DNA from: Icerya purchasi
Lineage: Eukaryota > Arthropoda > Insecta > Hemiptera > Monophlebidae
Direction of reading: 5' to 3'
NCBI GenBank assembly: GCA_039619475.1
Contig: CM077116.1
Coordinates: 274,846,758-274,910,757, forward strand
DNA: 64,000 nucleotides
Shown: positions 24,262 to 35,284 of the stretch, one piece after another
Position numbering within the stretch: the stretch's first letter is position 1
How the letters are laid out: each line of letters begins with the position of its first letter
Notes under the pieces: model-generated
The model's input: only the letters and a program-made list of their open reading frames with translations
The model's database searches: none
Told to the model about the DNA's origin: nothing
Program-made: the position numbers and the translations under genes

Positions 24262-26499
24262 TCAGTATTGTAAAACTGAATTATTAATTGTCAGGTTTAG
24301 CATACTTTGGTTACGTTTTTTTGTAAACACCATGTACTTGGTTTTCTGCGGAGAAAACTGTAACCCCGTTGTCATGCTCCACTCCTGAAGGTTATCCAGG
24401 GATTTCTGCAACAGGTTTTGAGCGTACAGAAGGTCTGTCGTCCGAAGAGTAATGTTTACATCATCCGCAAACAATCTGGTTGAGATGGGAGATGGAATAT
24501 GTTCAATAATCGTATTTATTAGGATCAAAAAACAGTACACACTTAGTACGCTGCCTTGAGGCACTCCATTTTCCATGGTAAAGTCTCGTGAAAGTTTACT
24601 TCCTATTCGGACTTTGATCGTACGGTTTGAGAGAAAGTTGTTTGTAAATTGGACTATTCGGCCCTTCAATCCCACCTTTATGAATAGTTGAATAATTTTG
24701 TATCTCCACGCTGTATCATACGCTTTTTGAATATCAAAAAATATTGATAAAAGGTATTGGTTATCTTCGAAAGCGCTTAGTATTTCCTGATTCAGATTGT
24801 ACAGTTGAGTGAGGGTACTTCTATACTTCCGGAAACCTGTCTGATTTTCAGGGATGAGTTCCTTTTGTTCTAAGTGCCATAATAATCGACGCGCCACCAG
24901 TTTTTCCATTAGTTTGCCTGTAGCGCAGGTAAGTGAGATTGGCCTATAAGCCGATGGTTCAGTACGATCTTTGTTCGGTTTCAAAACGGAAATGATTACA
25001 GCCTTGCTCCACAGCCGGGGGTAACAGTTATCCATCCAGATTTTATTAAAAATATTTAGTAGGTGATTTAACATTTTTGTGGGTAGATTTTTGAGGAATA
25101 GAGGCGAAATTCCGTCCGGACCCGGCGCAGAGTTTTTAACCAGTTTGCTGATCGCCTCATTCAGTTCCTTTTCTGTGAATGGCGTATTATAATCCTCGTG
25201 GTTATCCGACTCAAAAAGCAATGAGTTCCGCTCTTTTTTTATTTTATAAGTCAAGAATCGCTTGTCATAACTTCCGTTTGACGACATTTCAGCAAAAAAT
25301 TTCCCAAAGATATTGGCTACCTCTTCCGGCTCTTGAGTGAGCCCTGATGACTCTTTCAATGATATAGTAGGCGGAGTTCTTTTAGCTCTGTTTAGGATGT
25401 TAATTTTCCGCCAGATCTGAGGAATACTGGAGTTCTCATTAGTTTCGAAGATAAATTCCTCCCAGCTTTTCTTTTTACTTTGTTTAACGATTAGACGAGC
25501 TTGTACGCGGCATTAGCGAAAGTTGATTAAGTCCGAAATTTGCCTGGTGTCACGAAATGTCTTCAGCGCTCTGTTGCGGTTTTTAATAGCTATTTTTATG
25601 TTGTGATTCCACCAGGGAACATTGCGGATTTTTACTACCGGGGATGATTTTGGGATAGATTTCTCTGCCGCTCCGATTATGTGGTTATTGAAAATATCTA
25701 GTGCTCTGTCTATATCGTCCAGATTGGTACTGAAGGGTAATCTACACAGGTCTTGGAACTTACTCCAATCTGCTTTTTCCGTTATCCAACGCTGTGGTTT
25801 GTTGGCCATAACTTCCATATTTCCCCTATGTATTTGAAGGAAAATTGGAAAATGGTCGCTGTGGCATAAGTCCGAGTGGGTTGACCACCTAAATTTCGGA
25901 AAGATCTCTTTTGACGATAGTGTTAAATCTATGGCTGATAGTGTTCCTTTGAAAGAGTTAAATCTAGTTGGCTGGTTATTGTTTAGCGCTAATACCTGTA
26001 TATTTTCATTTAGCAACTTTTCGAATATTTTTCCTTTTCTATTCGTTTTACCAGATCCCCAGCGCGGGCTGTGCGCATTCATATCACCGACAAGGATAAA
26101 TGGTTCCGGGAGCTGAGATACTAGCATGTTTACTTCTTGGTATGACGGTTCCGCATCCGGGGGCAGATAGATATTACAAATAGTAAGTTGTCGGAAGGGA
26201 GTTGTTTTGTCAAAATGAGCCAGGACTGTTATATTCTGGATTGCGGTATTTATCCGTAATTCCTTTACAATTGGTACTGATTCGTGGATGAAAGTTGCCA
26301 CACCTCCTGAAGCGTGTAATCCTGTAATATGATCGTATCGGAATGACTGGTAGTTTTTCAGCACCGGGCGCTGCTTAGGTCAAAGGTGAGTTTCTTGAAG
26401 GCAGATTATAGTTGGTCGTTTAAATGCAATTAATTGTTGAGGTTCTACCAAATTATTTTGTAAGCCATTAATGTTCCATTGGAGGGTGAAGTTATCCAT
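24262..26499 (-). pseudogene. LINE ORF2 (EN and partial RT), two stops
   Basis: Starts MDNFTLQWNINGLQ at 26499. EN blocks: CLQETHL, LVGDMNAHSPRWGS, the AIDLTL block and CHSDHFPIF. RT blocks: SAPGPDGISPLFLK, SAYRPISLTCATGKLMEK, GFRKYRSTLTQLYNL, FDIQKAYDTAW, GVPQGSVLS and catalytic FADD (about 24460). A single frame runs throughout except for in-frame TGA at 26380-26382 and TAA at 25513-25515. It ends at LTINNSVLQY, just where the RT thumb should begin, so thumb, RNase H and C-terminal Cys cluster are missing. Confidence 0.85.
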
Positions 26500-27754
26500 C
26501 ATCGTCATTTTTTATTACTAGTCCTTCAGTTATTTTGTTAGTCAGTTTAGTGATTCGTATCTTCGTGGAGTGATCGTTAATAACAGAGTAGACCGCTTTC
26601 ATTTGGATAAATACTGTATCGGCGGAGTTAGGCGGGATATTTAGTTTTTTAAACAGTTCTTGCGCAGATGAAAACTTATTATTGTTCTGAATTAATTCGG
26701 CTATTTTATCCAGAGATATACTCTCTTTAAGAGTTTTTTGGTGGTTTTCAATACATTGTTTTGCTGGTAGTAGATTTGTTTTTAATTTCTTTAGTTCGTC
26801 ACTATCTTCTTTCTTCTTTTTTTGTGGTTGCACTTTACTACTATTCTGGACACTGGAGGTCGACGATGATGAATTGTCTGACAGATTACGTTTGAATCCC
26901 TTGGTATTAGGCAATACTGAATTGGATTGGTTCGGTATAGTTTCAGAAGAAGCTGAGGCTTGAGTTAATTTGGATGATATTTGGTCACCGGATATGCCCA
27001 GATCAGTTGGTGTTTGTTTTAGGTCATTGGATACGATCATTTCGGAGTAGGTGACGCCTTCTGTTGTTAAGCTACCTTTTCGGGAGCTGATACTAATATC
27101 GGATCCATTTTCAGTTAGTGGCACTTCTTCCGTTTCCTCCTCTTCTTTTTCAGGACAATTATTATTTGTGTGGTCTCTTGTTTTGCAAATGCTACACCAT
27201 CGATCATCAGTTGATAGAAAGACCCTAAATATCTCATTTTGATAGCTGATGTTTAATGATTCAGGGAGGTTGTCAGGATCATCATTGGCCGGTTGTATGT
27301 ACACCTGACGTCTAAAGCTTTTGATGTGTTTAAATTCGTTGTCATTTAGGCCGGCCTTCATAAAGGTTATTGGTGAGGTTAGTTTCAAATTCGCCATTGA
27401 CAGAGCTTTGTCGATAATGGTATGAGGTATATGTGGCGAGACATTAGAAATTATAATTCGTTTAGACGGATTAATTAATTTACGAATTCGGATAAGTACA
27501 TTATCAACCGGAATGGAAGTATAGTTTTTAACGAGGTTATCAGCTATTTCTTTTGATTTTAAATACACGCAAATGCGATTATTAGATATTCGAGACGAGA
27601 AGATAATGTTCGACGGGTGGACAATTTGGCTGACCGCCGTAATGTATTCTTTGAATTTTATGTTTTCAACTGCATGTAGTATTATTGCTTGGTCACGCGA
27701 CGGAAAGAATTCAGTTTGGGTAATCGAACTATACGTTGGCTGAGTGCTCGTCAT
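26492..27754 (-). CDS. LINE ORF1, zinc-knuckle RNA-binding protein
   Basis: 420 codons, uninterrupted. It is the ORF1 (gag-like) protein of an I-type LINE, expected to bind LINE RNA and form the retrotransposition particle. The N-terminal half shows an RRM-like arrangement (around VCVYLKSKEIADNLVKNY and RIIISNVSPHIPHTIIDKAL). A CCHC zinc knuckle CSICKTRDHTNNNC lies near residue 190. A Ser/Thr-rich linker, a basic QPQKKKKE stretch (about residue 310) and a short C-terminal helical region follow. The stop overlaps the ORF2 start (26499) by a few bases, suggesting termination-reinitiation as in I-like elements. It is the best-preserved ORF of this class in the window, although its ORF2 is dead. 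Confidence 0.85.
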   Translation of the reverse strand: MTSTQPTYSSITQTEFFPSRDQAIILHAVENIKFKEYITAVSQIVHPSNIIFSSRISNNRICVYLKSKEIADNLVKNYTSIPVDNVLIRIRKLINPSKRIIISNVSPHIPHTIIDKALSMANLKLTSPITFMKAGLNDNEFKHIKSFRRQVYIQPANDDPDNLPESLNISYQNEIFRVFLSTDDRWCSICKTRDHTNNNCPEKEEEETEEVPLTENGSDISISSRKGSLTTEGVTYSEMIVSNDLKQTPTDLGISGDQISSKLTQASASSETIPNQSNSVLPNTKGFKRNLSDNSSSSTSSVQNSSKVQPQKKKKEDSDELKKLKTNLLPAKQCIENHQKTLKESISLDKIAELIQNNNKFSSAQELFKKLNIPPNSADTVFIQMKAVYSVINDHSTKIRITKLTNKITEGLVIKNDDDG

Positions 27755-28708
27755 GTTGCCACAACGGCACGTCGCCGTTCAATTGGCGTTATCAAAGTAC
27801 GAGATTCGGTATCGCTGATTACAATAGAATAAATGAACGATCTTACCCGAGCTGATAAACAGTTGTTCAATCGCTGACCGAGTTTTATCGCACAAATCAG
27901 AATAGTCGAAACTTTTAAAACCGAATTACGATCAAACTAAGAACGTTGAAACACACGTCTTATCAATTTAACATTCAATTTTTCTGAATCTATCTGAAAA
28001 TTAAATCTACAATTTAAAGAAATAAATTATTTATATAACCTATCACCAGCCAAGCTCAACATATTCCCACAATATTTCAACTCTGACGTGTACTGCAAAT
28101 GTAATAACCGAAGTAAAATAAATATAAAGCTAGGTAAATGAATAAAATATAAAGATATACGTAAATAGATAAAAGATATAAATCAAGTAATGAACTAAAT
28201 AGAATAAAAATATAAATAAGATAACTAAATATAAAATATATAAAATATGTAAATATAATGTAATAGTAAGAGTAATGTAACCCATTGAGTAGTATTTATA
28301 GAAGCTGGTACTTAAATGATAACACATTAAATTTATAAATATTCATATTAAATGATACAGTCTCGTTTAACAAAGGGGCTCAAATAAGATGTCATTTGAG
28401 AAAACATGTATTAATGTAGCCTGCAGTCATCCATATAACCCCCAGCATATTTTGGAGAAGCAGTCTCAATTTACGAAACATCCCGGCAGATATATTTGAC
28501 TAAGAAAATTTCACTCGACATCTTTATAAATAATAATGGTAATAATATTAATAATACAGTAATAAACATAAGGATAAAACCAGTAACAATAATAATCATG
28601 CAGGTGACGTAGACAAATTTACTAATAATGGTTATCGTAATAATTATTATCAACAGATTCAGGTTTGAAAGATTAGAAACATAACGATTCAATTGTGCCG
28701 AAGAAACT

Positions 28709-29333
28709 ACTCTGGCATTGAGGGCAACGAAGCAGCTGACTTCCTAGCTCGCTCAGCGTCTCTCAATGGTCCATTCCTTTCGCATTTTCCTGCCTCAGAC
28801 ATCCTTTTCCTCTCCGCAAGTCTCCATATCAGACTGTGGGTTGACATCTACCCTTCCTTTTTTGCCAATCGCTCCTCCTTCTACCTCCTCCTACAGCCTA
28901 CTCCCAATTCACAGCCTTGGTACCAATTTCTTCCTTTTTCTCGGCGCTCGGCTATTGTTTCTTTAATCAGACTGAGACTTGGCCATTCCCTCCTTCCCTT
29001 TTCTCGTTTTTCTCTTTCTCTTTCATCTTCTCCCTTTTGCCCTCTCCACTCAACTGATCCTCCCTTTATATGTGACCCCAACCATATCCTTTTCGAATGC
29101 TCTGCTCTTTTTCCTCAGTGCTCTCATCTATACGCCGAACTTTTGGCGTTAGATCTTCCTACCCCTTTCAATGCTTCCTTTATCCTTTCCTTCCCATCTC
29201 CAGCCGTCATTCCCCTCCTTCTTTCCTTTATACTTTCTATCTCCGATCGCCTCAGAATCTGAGTAGGTGATCTAGGTCCATGTAGTTGGGTCAGTGTTAA
29301 CACCGAGCCCATTTAAAAAAAAAAAAAAAAAAA
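28709..29333 (+). mobile_element. 5'-truncated LINE fragment with 8-bp target duplication
   Basis: Inserted in opposite orientation into the 3'UTR of D. AAGAAACT occurs immediately before it (28701-28708) and again after its poly(A) tail (29332-29339). Element B shows the uninterrupted sequence at about 47417-47428. The insert holds the end of the RNase H domain, the C-terminal region, a 50-bp 3'UTR and an A tail of about 17 nt. It belongs to the same family as LINE E. Confidence 0.9.
28710..29262 (+). pseudogene. ORF2 C-terminal fragment (RNase H end)
   Basis: Open from the truncation point: SGIEGNEAADFLARS is the last RNase H motif (GNExAD), followed by RLRLGHSLLPF and a C-terminal domain ending PLLLSFILSISDRLRI. 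It matches the C-terminus of LINE E at 32286-32900. It has no start and no catalytic core of its own. Confidence 0.8.
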
Positions 29334-29444
29334 GAAACTGCATGACCTATATATACAATTATAATATTTATGATAATTATATTAAATAATAATAATAGTA
29401 ATGGTAATAGTAATAGTAATAATGATAAGTAACAACAATGAGAG

Positions 29445-29734
29445 CAAGGGCGTCGCCAGCCGATGAGCCAGGGAGGGGCAAGATGAGTTGCCAGCCGTCG
29501 GGGGGGGGGGCAAGATGATAGAAAGAGGATATGAGTTATAGGAAAAATAAAAGTTATAAGTTGTAAAGGCTTAATATTTTATTAGACAAGAATAAAATTC
29601 TAATTAAAACATAAGTTTTCCAAATTGTCCATGATTACGCTCCCAGGAATACTCATCAATGCCAGTTGATTAAAAAGTTTCAAGGCTCCAGGGGGGCAGC
29701 TGCCCCTCCCTGCCCCCTGCTGGCGACGCCCATG
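29445..29734. mobile_element. hAT-like MITE (290 bp)
   Basis: Its ends are CAAGGGCGTCGCCAGC and, inverted, CATGGGCGTCGCCAGC: 16-bp terminal inverted repeats with one mismatch. It is bounded by the direct repeat AATGAGAG at 29437-29444 and 29735-29742. The undisturbed sequence (single AATGAGAG) is seen reverse-complemented in element B near 47303-47312. The 8-bp duplication and the C-A start fit the hAT superfamily. There is no ORF. The interior has a G run (about 29500-29510) and subterminal GGGAGGGG-type boxes on both sides. It must be mobilised by a transposase made elsewhere. Confidence 0.88.
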
Positions 29735-29819
29735 AATGAGAGTAAATAACAACGACACTTAACAACAGTAATAAACAAATACTCAAAATGAAGATTGTAA
29801 TTAATGCCGGAGTATAAGA

Positions 29820-30340
29820 AAGGGTTTATCATATCTGCGATAATAACATTTATTGAGTCCCATTACCCGTGATGTATTGAAGTAGGTGTCTGTGTCTCTT
29901 TTTATAATTTAATAAATGTACTTTTAATGGCAATAGTAATAATAATGATCATAAAAACGGCTAATAATAATAAAACCAGCAGTGACAAATAATCAGAATA
30001 AAAATGGAAATAGTAATAACTGTCAAAGAACAACAAAGGATCTACTACATGTGTAAAAATATCATTTACTGAGTCCGGTTAGTTCTGATATATGTAACTA
30101 AATATTTGTGTCCTTTTTTTTATAGTTGATTAGATGTATTTTTAAGTGATGTGGTAAAGAGTTGAATGGAATAGCTTCATTATTATAGACTGCTTATGTA
30201 CGGGTGAGTGAAATTTTCTAAAATCTAGAATAGGAGCAATTTCTGTAATTAAGAATAAGTGCCCCTAAAAAAGAATCACCGTTGATATGCCTGAAAAGGT
30301 ATTTACGTCTTTCTATATAATTTAATAGTTAAATTTTGAG
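29820..30340 (-). repeat. Serial partial copies of the LINE ORF2 tail
   Basis: Going 5' to 3' on the minus strand, the coding end of ORF2 recurs three times. LLNYIERRKYLFRHI lies near 30310. FNSLPHHLKIHLINYKKKD lies near 30150-30100, followed by LTGLSK. A copy almost identical to B's ending (LLNYKKR...LLQYITGNGTQ-like, then the TCAATAAATGTT 3'UTR start) lies near 29920-29840. The three differ markedly, so they come from diverged subfamilies rather than from a recent tandem slip. Confidence 0.6.
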
Positions 30341-30779
30341 GGCCTCTGGCAGAGATTTATATAAGACAGCACCCTTGTATATAGGCCGGATGCGGGTATG
30401 AAATTTGTTGTATTTCAGAATGCAAGCCAGCTCCAGATTGGTGGACCGGGTTGTTCTATTTGTGTATGCAACTCTAAACTTTAATTTGTTCTTACAAACA
30501 AAGCTTAACATTTGCAATTTATACGGATTTGACACCCCCAATAAGGTTTTGTTATAAGTCTGTTCGATTAACTTTAGAACGGATGTTTGAAGAACAGTGA
30601 TATTATTCAAATGGTAATTTGCTGTGCCGCCCCAGTGAATTATTCCATGCCCTGGAACGGGTTGATATATAGCTAAATAGAGATAGCGTAAATGCTCGGG
30701 AAAAAAAAAAATTGCTCAAATGATAGAAAATATAATTCAGCTTTTGTAGTTTCTTGGTGACAAAGTTTTGCATGTGCTC
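30329..30779 (-). pseudogene. PHD-LINE ORF2 C-terminal fragment
   Basis: KKLQKLNYIFYHLSNFF (about 30770-30710) matches the post-YADD region KKLRRLNYIFYYL of element B. After a frameshift, VLQTSVLKLIEQTYNKTLLG and KFHTRIRPIYKGAVLYKSLP match B's C-terminus. Endonuclease and catalytic RT are absent because of the internal deletion between ORF1 and this point. It could only have moved with help from an intact relative. Confidence 0.75.
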
Positions 30780-31505
30780 ATTGACGAAAAGGCGCGAATT
30801 GTCAGCCGGATCGGCCAAGCCGAGAACATTTACCGACGGCCGTTTCATCCGGCTGCTTTTGATGAATTCTGCTATCTGTACGATCTGCGGCAGAATTTAA
30901 CGACAATCGTCGGATGCCTTTGCGCACCACTTGTAGGCAAGCGGTGGCAGTGGTCAATGTCTTTTGCATCTATCGGCAGGCCTATAGCGGCGCCGATTTT
31001 CGATATGACACTCTCGATCTGTCCGCTAGCTAGCACCGACACTCCGCTGACGATGTCGTTGTTTCTGCGAGTGTACTCTTTAACTCAGGCACTTACACAA
31101 TTCAGCATTCTGCTGTCTCAGCTGACTTGTCTCTTCGTTGACTGATTCAGTCAAATTAAGAGCACCGTTCAGTTTGATCGCCTTAATTGTGTGGCGCATC
31201 TCTTCGAAAGAAGAAATTACTAATTCGCCTAGCCCGATAATGTCTTTTCTGATAGATAGATAATCGACATTTCCGGACGTCAGTGGTCCCGCTCCGACCA
31301 ACCCACCGGTTTGCGTACCACCCGGATTCACATGTATGTTAATACGGCAGTCTGGACAGCAGCACTTTGATTTAGTCGTCTGGCTCATCTTCGACCAGGT
31401 ATCAGCTGATATGGAAGCGCAGGTAAAGTGCACATTTTGAAAATGCACTGAGCAAAAATCACCGTTCGCCGGCACATTGTTTCCACACTTACTACACTGC
31501 GACAT
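30780..31505 (-). pseudogene. PHD-finger LINE ORF1, frameshifted
   Basis: Begins CSKCGNNVPANGDF at the N-terminus with paired cysteines and an H-x2-C (VHFTC) plus CCCPDC, a PHD-type zinc finger. A coiled-coil stretch follows (LRQQNAELCKCL, stop at 31080). In another frame it continues with EYTRRNNDIV, ISKIGAAIGLPIDAKDID, HCHRLP and IVVKFCRRS, then RPSVNVLGLADPADNS and LFVNEHM, the FP/RRM-like C-terminal part shared with A, B and C. At least two frameshifts. Directly after VNEHM the sequence jumps into ORF2. Confidence 0.75.
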
Positions 31506-31596
31506 ACTGCTCGAAAATCGATTATCTCTAGCAAGCCGTATATTAGTTATCTTAAGCGAGTTAAAAACAAAAATTTACGCAATTCAAAAACCTGCT

Positions 31597-32234
31597 GGAA
31601 AAATCCTTGTTTCAGTGACTGCGTTGTAGAGAGTGCAAAATGTATTTCATGAATATTATAATTTAAGCTGTTATTTCACCAAGTACACTATATAATTATC
31701 GTTTACTTTGAAGAGCAAGTGGAACACAACCTTGCAAGACAATAACAACAATAAATAATAATAATTTTATGGCTACGGTAGTTACGAGACCGCGGTGGCA
31801 TTCCTGAGGGTATAAAAAAAAAACGTTTTAAATGTTAAAACATTTTAAATTACAAAAGTTAATAATAAAGTTTATGACAGGAGGTGATTTACTTCTTCGC
31901 AGTTTAAATAGTTCTGATTTATAAAATTTATTTCACGTCATTTACGTTTGTAATCATACACGCTGATTTCAAGAGAGGTTTACAGAACTCAAGCCACTCT
32001 AAAATTATACTGAGAGAGGGTTCTTCAGCCTCTGAAAATAAATTGAAACTCGTAATAAAAAATTTTTTTACCTTTTCGATTAATATTTTAACTAAAATGT
32101 ACTGGCCGTAAATACAAATCTCACTCATCGTAAAGATAGAGACCCTCCGTTATAGAAAAAGTCTTTTAATAAAAAAATTAGAGGCACATTGTAAAAGAAT
32201 GACATTATTTTATACAAATAAGAAAGAATTTCTT
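31597..32234. repeat. 638-bp direct repeat, left copy (putative giant target duplication)
   Basis: Starts GGAAAAATCC and ends GAATTTCTT. It recurs at 53906-54543 with the same length (constant offset 22,309) and three substitutions, at the equivalents of the GCTGATTTC/GCTAATTTC, A6T7/A5T8 and TAATAAA/TAATAGA sites. The right edge of this copy is the poly(A) tail (T run) of LINE E. It has no recognised gene; a 66-codon minus frame (32128-31928) is of unknown meaning. Confidence 0.9.
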
Positions 32235-32285
32235 TTTTTTTTTTTTTTTTTGTTATGGGTACGCCAACGAAGAGCAACAGCCCAA

Positions 32286-35284
32286 TCAGCCAAGGAATCT
32301 AAGTAATAGTTCAAAAGGAGAATAACATACTAGATTTCGATCTGGTGCGAGATTGAATGAATGAAAGGAAGCTAGAAAAGGAACAACTGACAAGGAAGGA
32401 AATGAGAGAACATAAGAGTCATTGTATGGAGTAGGAAGACGAAGATCCAAAAGTCGAGAATAGAAGAGAGAACGTTCTGAAGAGAGTGAGGAACTTTCGA
32501 AGAAGACATGATTGATATTACACAGAAAAAAGAAATCCTCTGGGTGACGAAAGCACCGCGGAGAAGAGACGAGGGAAAAACGATAAAGTGACAAAGGGAA
32601 AAAGGTATGACCGAAACGAAGACGACATATAGCGGTGATCAGGGGACGACAAAGGGAAGAAAACATGTCGAACCATCTGGTCAAAGAAGGTAAGGGTTGA
32701 ACGGAAAGATAAAAGGAATTCGGATTTGAGAAAAGGGAAAAATAAATATCCTTCCATAATCTAAGGTGAAACTGTTTGGAAATATGATTAATATTGTGAG
32801 CGGAAAATTTATGAAGAGGATGACCATTGGAGGCTCCTGAGCGAGCCAAGGAATCAGCCACCTCATTACCCTCAATTCCAGCATGGCTAGGAATCCACAA
32901 TAAATCAATTTGGATCGAACGGAACAGGAATAATTCGTGAATTAGATTGTGAATAAGGAGAATGAAAGGATCAAACACCACCCCACCTGTACGATGAGAG
33001 TGGTTTTAAAAGATTAATCCTTTTAAGACAAGAAGTATACAGGCGACAAAGGAAAGACGGCCGTTAAGAAGCACACCCAAATAACAGAAACTCTCCACCA
33101 GAGGGACAGGATAATGACTTAAGGTTAGATTGATTGAGGAAGGATTATATGAACGGAAAGTAAAAACCATGGCCGCGGATTTATGAGGAGAGACAAAAAG
33201 ATGAATATTGGAAAGAGCATTTTCTATAGTGGCTAATGACCTATTTAGTTCTAAGACAGCATCTGTTAAGTTGCGAGAAGAAGAGTAAATAAGGATATCA
33301 TCAGCATAGAATAGAGACGATGAATTTAATGAAGAGAAGCAATATGAGAAGTATAGATGTTGAAGAGAGTAGGTCTAAGACAGGAACCCTGAGGAAGACC
33401 ACAAAAAACTTTTCTTGAAGTGGAATAACAAGAAGTGGATAGATGTACAGTCCGGCTTTGGAAGAAATTAATAATAAGGGAAACAACACAGTCCGGAAGA
33501 TGCAGTGACAGCATTATATTTCTGAGAGTAGGGAGGTGAACATTGTCAAATGCACTGGAAACATCAATAAAGGCTGCGATAGTAAAATTTTTGTTTATAT
33601 AGGAATTATAAATGTCAGAAAGGAAAACACTAATGCAATCAGGAGGACTAAGACAGGGACGGAAACCGAACATATTATTAGGAATTAAGTTATTGTGTTC
33701 GAAAAACCAGACAAGCCGTTTATTTAACATGCTCTCAAAGAGCTTCCTTAAACAGGGAGCAAGTGAGATAGGACGAAAAGAAGAGGAGTTTTTCTTTGGT
33801 ATGGGTATAACGATAAAGGCATTCCAAGAAGGAGGAGTGGAACAAGAAAGAAGAAAAGAATTATATATACTAAGAAGAATCTCAAGAGATTGAATAGAGA
33901 GGTTTTTTATAATGAGAAAAGATATACCATCAATACCAGGGGAGGATTTGGAGGAGGACTTACTTTAAGAAGCACGAAGTTCATTAAGACTAAAGCTAGA
34001 AGATAAAAAGTGAGAAGTAGAATTAATAGAAGGAGAAGGAAAATGAAACTCTTCGAGGCTAGGGACATAGGAAGGAGCTACGGAGTCCATGAATGAAATG
34101 AGTCTATCTTTCGGGATATTAAGATAAGAAGGTCGTTCCGATAAAGGAGTTCTAAACGCTTTAGCCATTTTCCAGACATGAGTCATTGGAGTAGAGCGGG
34201 AGAAAGAAGAACAGAACTTTATCCAAGCGGCTCTTTTTGAGCGTTTAAGAACGAACCTAGCCTTAGCATTAGCTTTTTTATGTGCAAGGAAGTTGGGAAA
34301 AGAAGGACAGGAGCGAAAAGATATAAAAGTGGAAGTACAGAGATCGAACGCAGACTTGCAATCATTATTCCAGCACAGGGATGAAGCATATATAGATCTA
34401 TTTTTTAATGAAGAATGGTACGGAGGAGCAGATAAGGAAAGAGCAAAGGAAATAGATTGAGTGAATGACTGATATTGGGATATAGGATTCCTGTCAACAT
34501 TGATAAAAGGAAGAAATGAATCGACAACACGGCGAAACATCGACCAATCGGTTTTAGGAAGGTACCATTGAGGTATATGAAGGAGTTCAGGCTGCACAGG
34601 AGGAGAAAAGTTGTTAAGGGATATGATAATGGGAACATGGTCGCTTCCAAACGTACCATTTAAGGTTTTCCACGAACAGTTAAAACCGAGGTTAGGAGAT
34701 GTAAAGGTTAAGTCAATTGAACTAAATGTAGTTGGATTCCTATAAAAGGTAGGAGAATTATCATTCAGCAAAAAAAGATTATTACGGAGAAAAATGTCTT
34801 CAAGAATAACACCGTTACTATTATAATTGGAGCAACCCCAAAAAGGAGAACGAACGTTCCAGTCTCCTCCTATAATAAAAGGGGAAGGAAGCGAATCAAA
34901 AAAACCAGAAAAAGGAAAGTTCTGAAGATCAAAATTAGGAGAAATGTAGACAGAGATAAAGTTAAGAGGACAAGCAGAGTTGTTAGGGATGGAAATATGA
35001 ACTAAATTAGGAAGTAGGGAGGAGGATGAACTGAATAAGCGAATATTGTGAGAATAGAAAAGAATGTCATTTCTAATCAAAACAGCAGCTCCTCCATAGC
35101 CATCATTTCGACAGGAACTGACTCAGGTGAAACCTTTAAAGTTGATGTCAAAAGAATCCTTTAACCATATCTCAGAAAGCAAAGCCACGCCGATTTTGTG
35201 AAAGTCCAGCAAGCCCTCCAAAGCATCCTTGTTGACTCTAAGACTGCGACAATTCCATTGCAGAATACTAAGTTTGTAAGCCAT
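32286..35284 (-). pseudogene. LINE E ORF2 (EN-RT-RNase H), broken
   Basis: Starts MAYKLSILQWNCRSLR at 35284. EN: LLSEIWL, IGGDWNVRSPFWGC, the SIDLTF block and FGSDHVPI. RT: SPGIDGISFLIIK, FRPISLAPCLRKLFES, NNMFGFRPCLSPPDC, FIDVSSAFDNV, GLPQGSCL and YADD at 33297-33308. RNase H end: WIPSHAGIEGNEVADSLARS, then RLRFGHTFFPL and a C-terminus like that of the fragment at 28710. Breaks are TGA at 35123-35125, TAA at 33965-33967, a frameshift near 33330 just before YADD, and a deletion near 33010 that removes the RT thumb and the first two thirds of RNase H. Confidence 0.85.

Larger units (their letters stand above)
24262..27985 (-). mobile_element. I-type LINE, 3' end missing
   Basis: Minus-strand LINE with 5'UTR (about 27755-27985), intact ORF1 and an ORF2 that stops abruptly after the RT palm. 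Its 5' end abuts the 3'UTR of PHD-LINE D near 27985, where similarity of D to element B ends. No poly(A) lies at the 3' break, so the 3' part was removed by deletion or rearrangement rather than by normal 5' truncation. Confidence 0.8.
27986..31596 (-). mobile_element. PHD-finger LINE 'D', internally deleted, with two nested insertions
   Basis: Minus-strand relative of elements A, B and C. From right to left it has ORF1 with a PHD finger (31505), a deletion that fuses ORF1's end to the RT thumb/C-terminus of ORF2 (about 30770), repeated ORF2-tail segments, and a 3'UTR (28000-28700 and 29336-29830) closely similar to that of B (47200-48120). The 3'UTR is interrupted by a LINE fragment (28709-29331) and a hAT-like MITE (29445-29734), each with 8-bp target duplications. 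The extreme 3' end is lost at the 27985 junction. Confidence 0.82.

Noticed and set aside
26380..26382. In-frame TGA codons in several LINE ORF2s (26380, 35123, 19668, 56811), one replacing a Trp, as a hint of UGA recoding
   Set aside because: TAA stops and frameshifts are equally present, intact ORFs (B ORF2, ORF1 at 26492) end normally, and single point decay of TGG to TGA is common in dead copies.
28130..28327. Hydrophobic 65-codon frame shared by D and B 3'UTRs (47791-47988)
   Set aside because: It is a shadow of duplicated LINE 3'UTR DNA; the Tyr/Ile/Phe bias reflects TAT/ATT/TTT-rich sequence.
31928..32128. 66-codon frame conserved in both 638-bp repeats
   Set aside because: It is conserved only because the DNA is 99.5% identical. 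One substitution changes an amino acid and no motif is visible.
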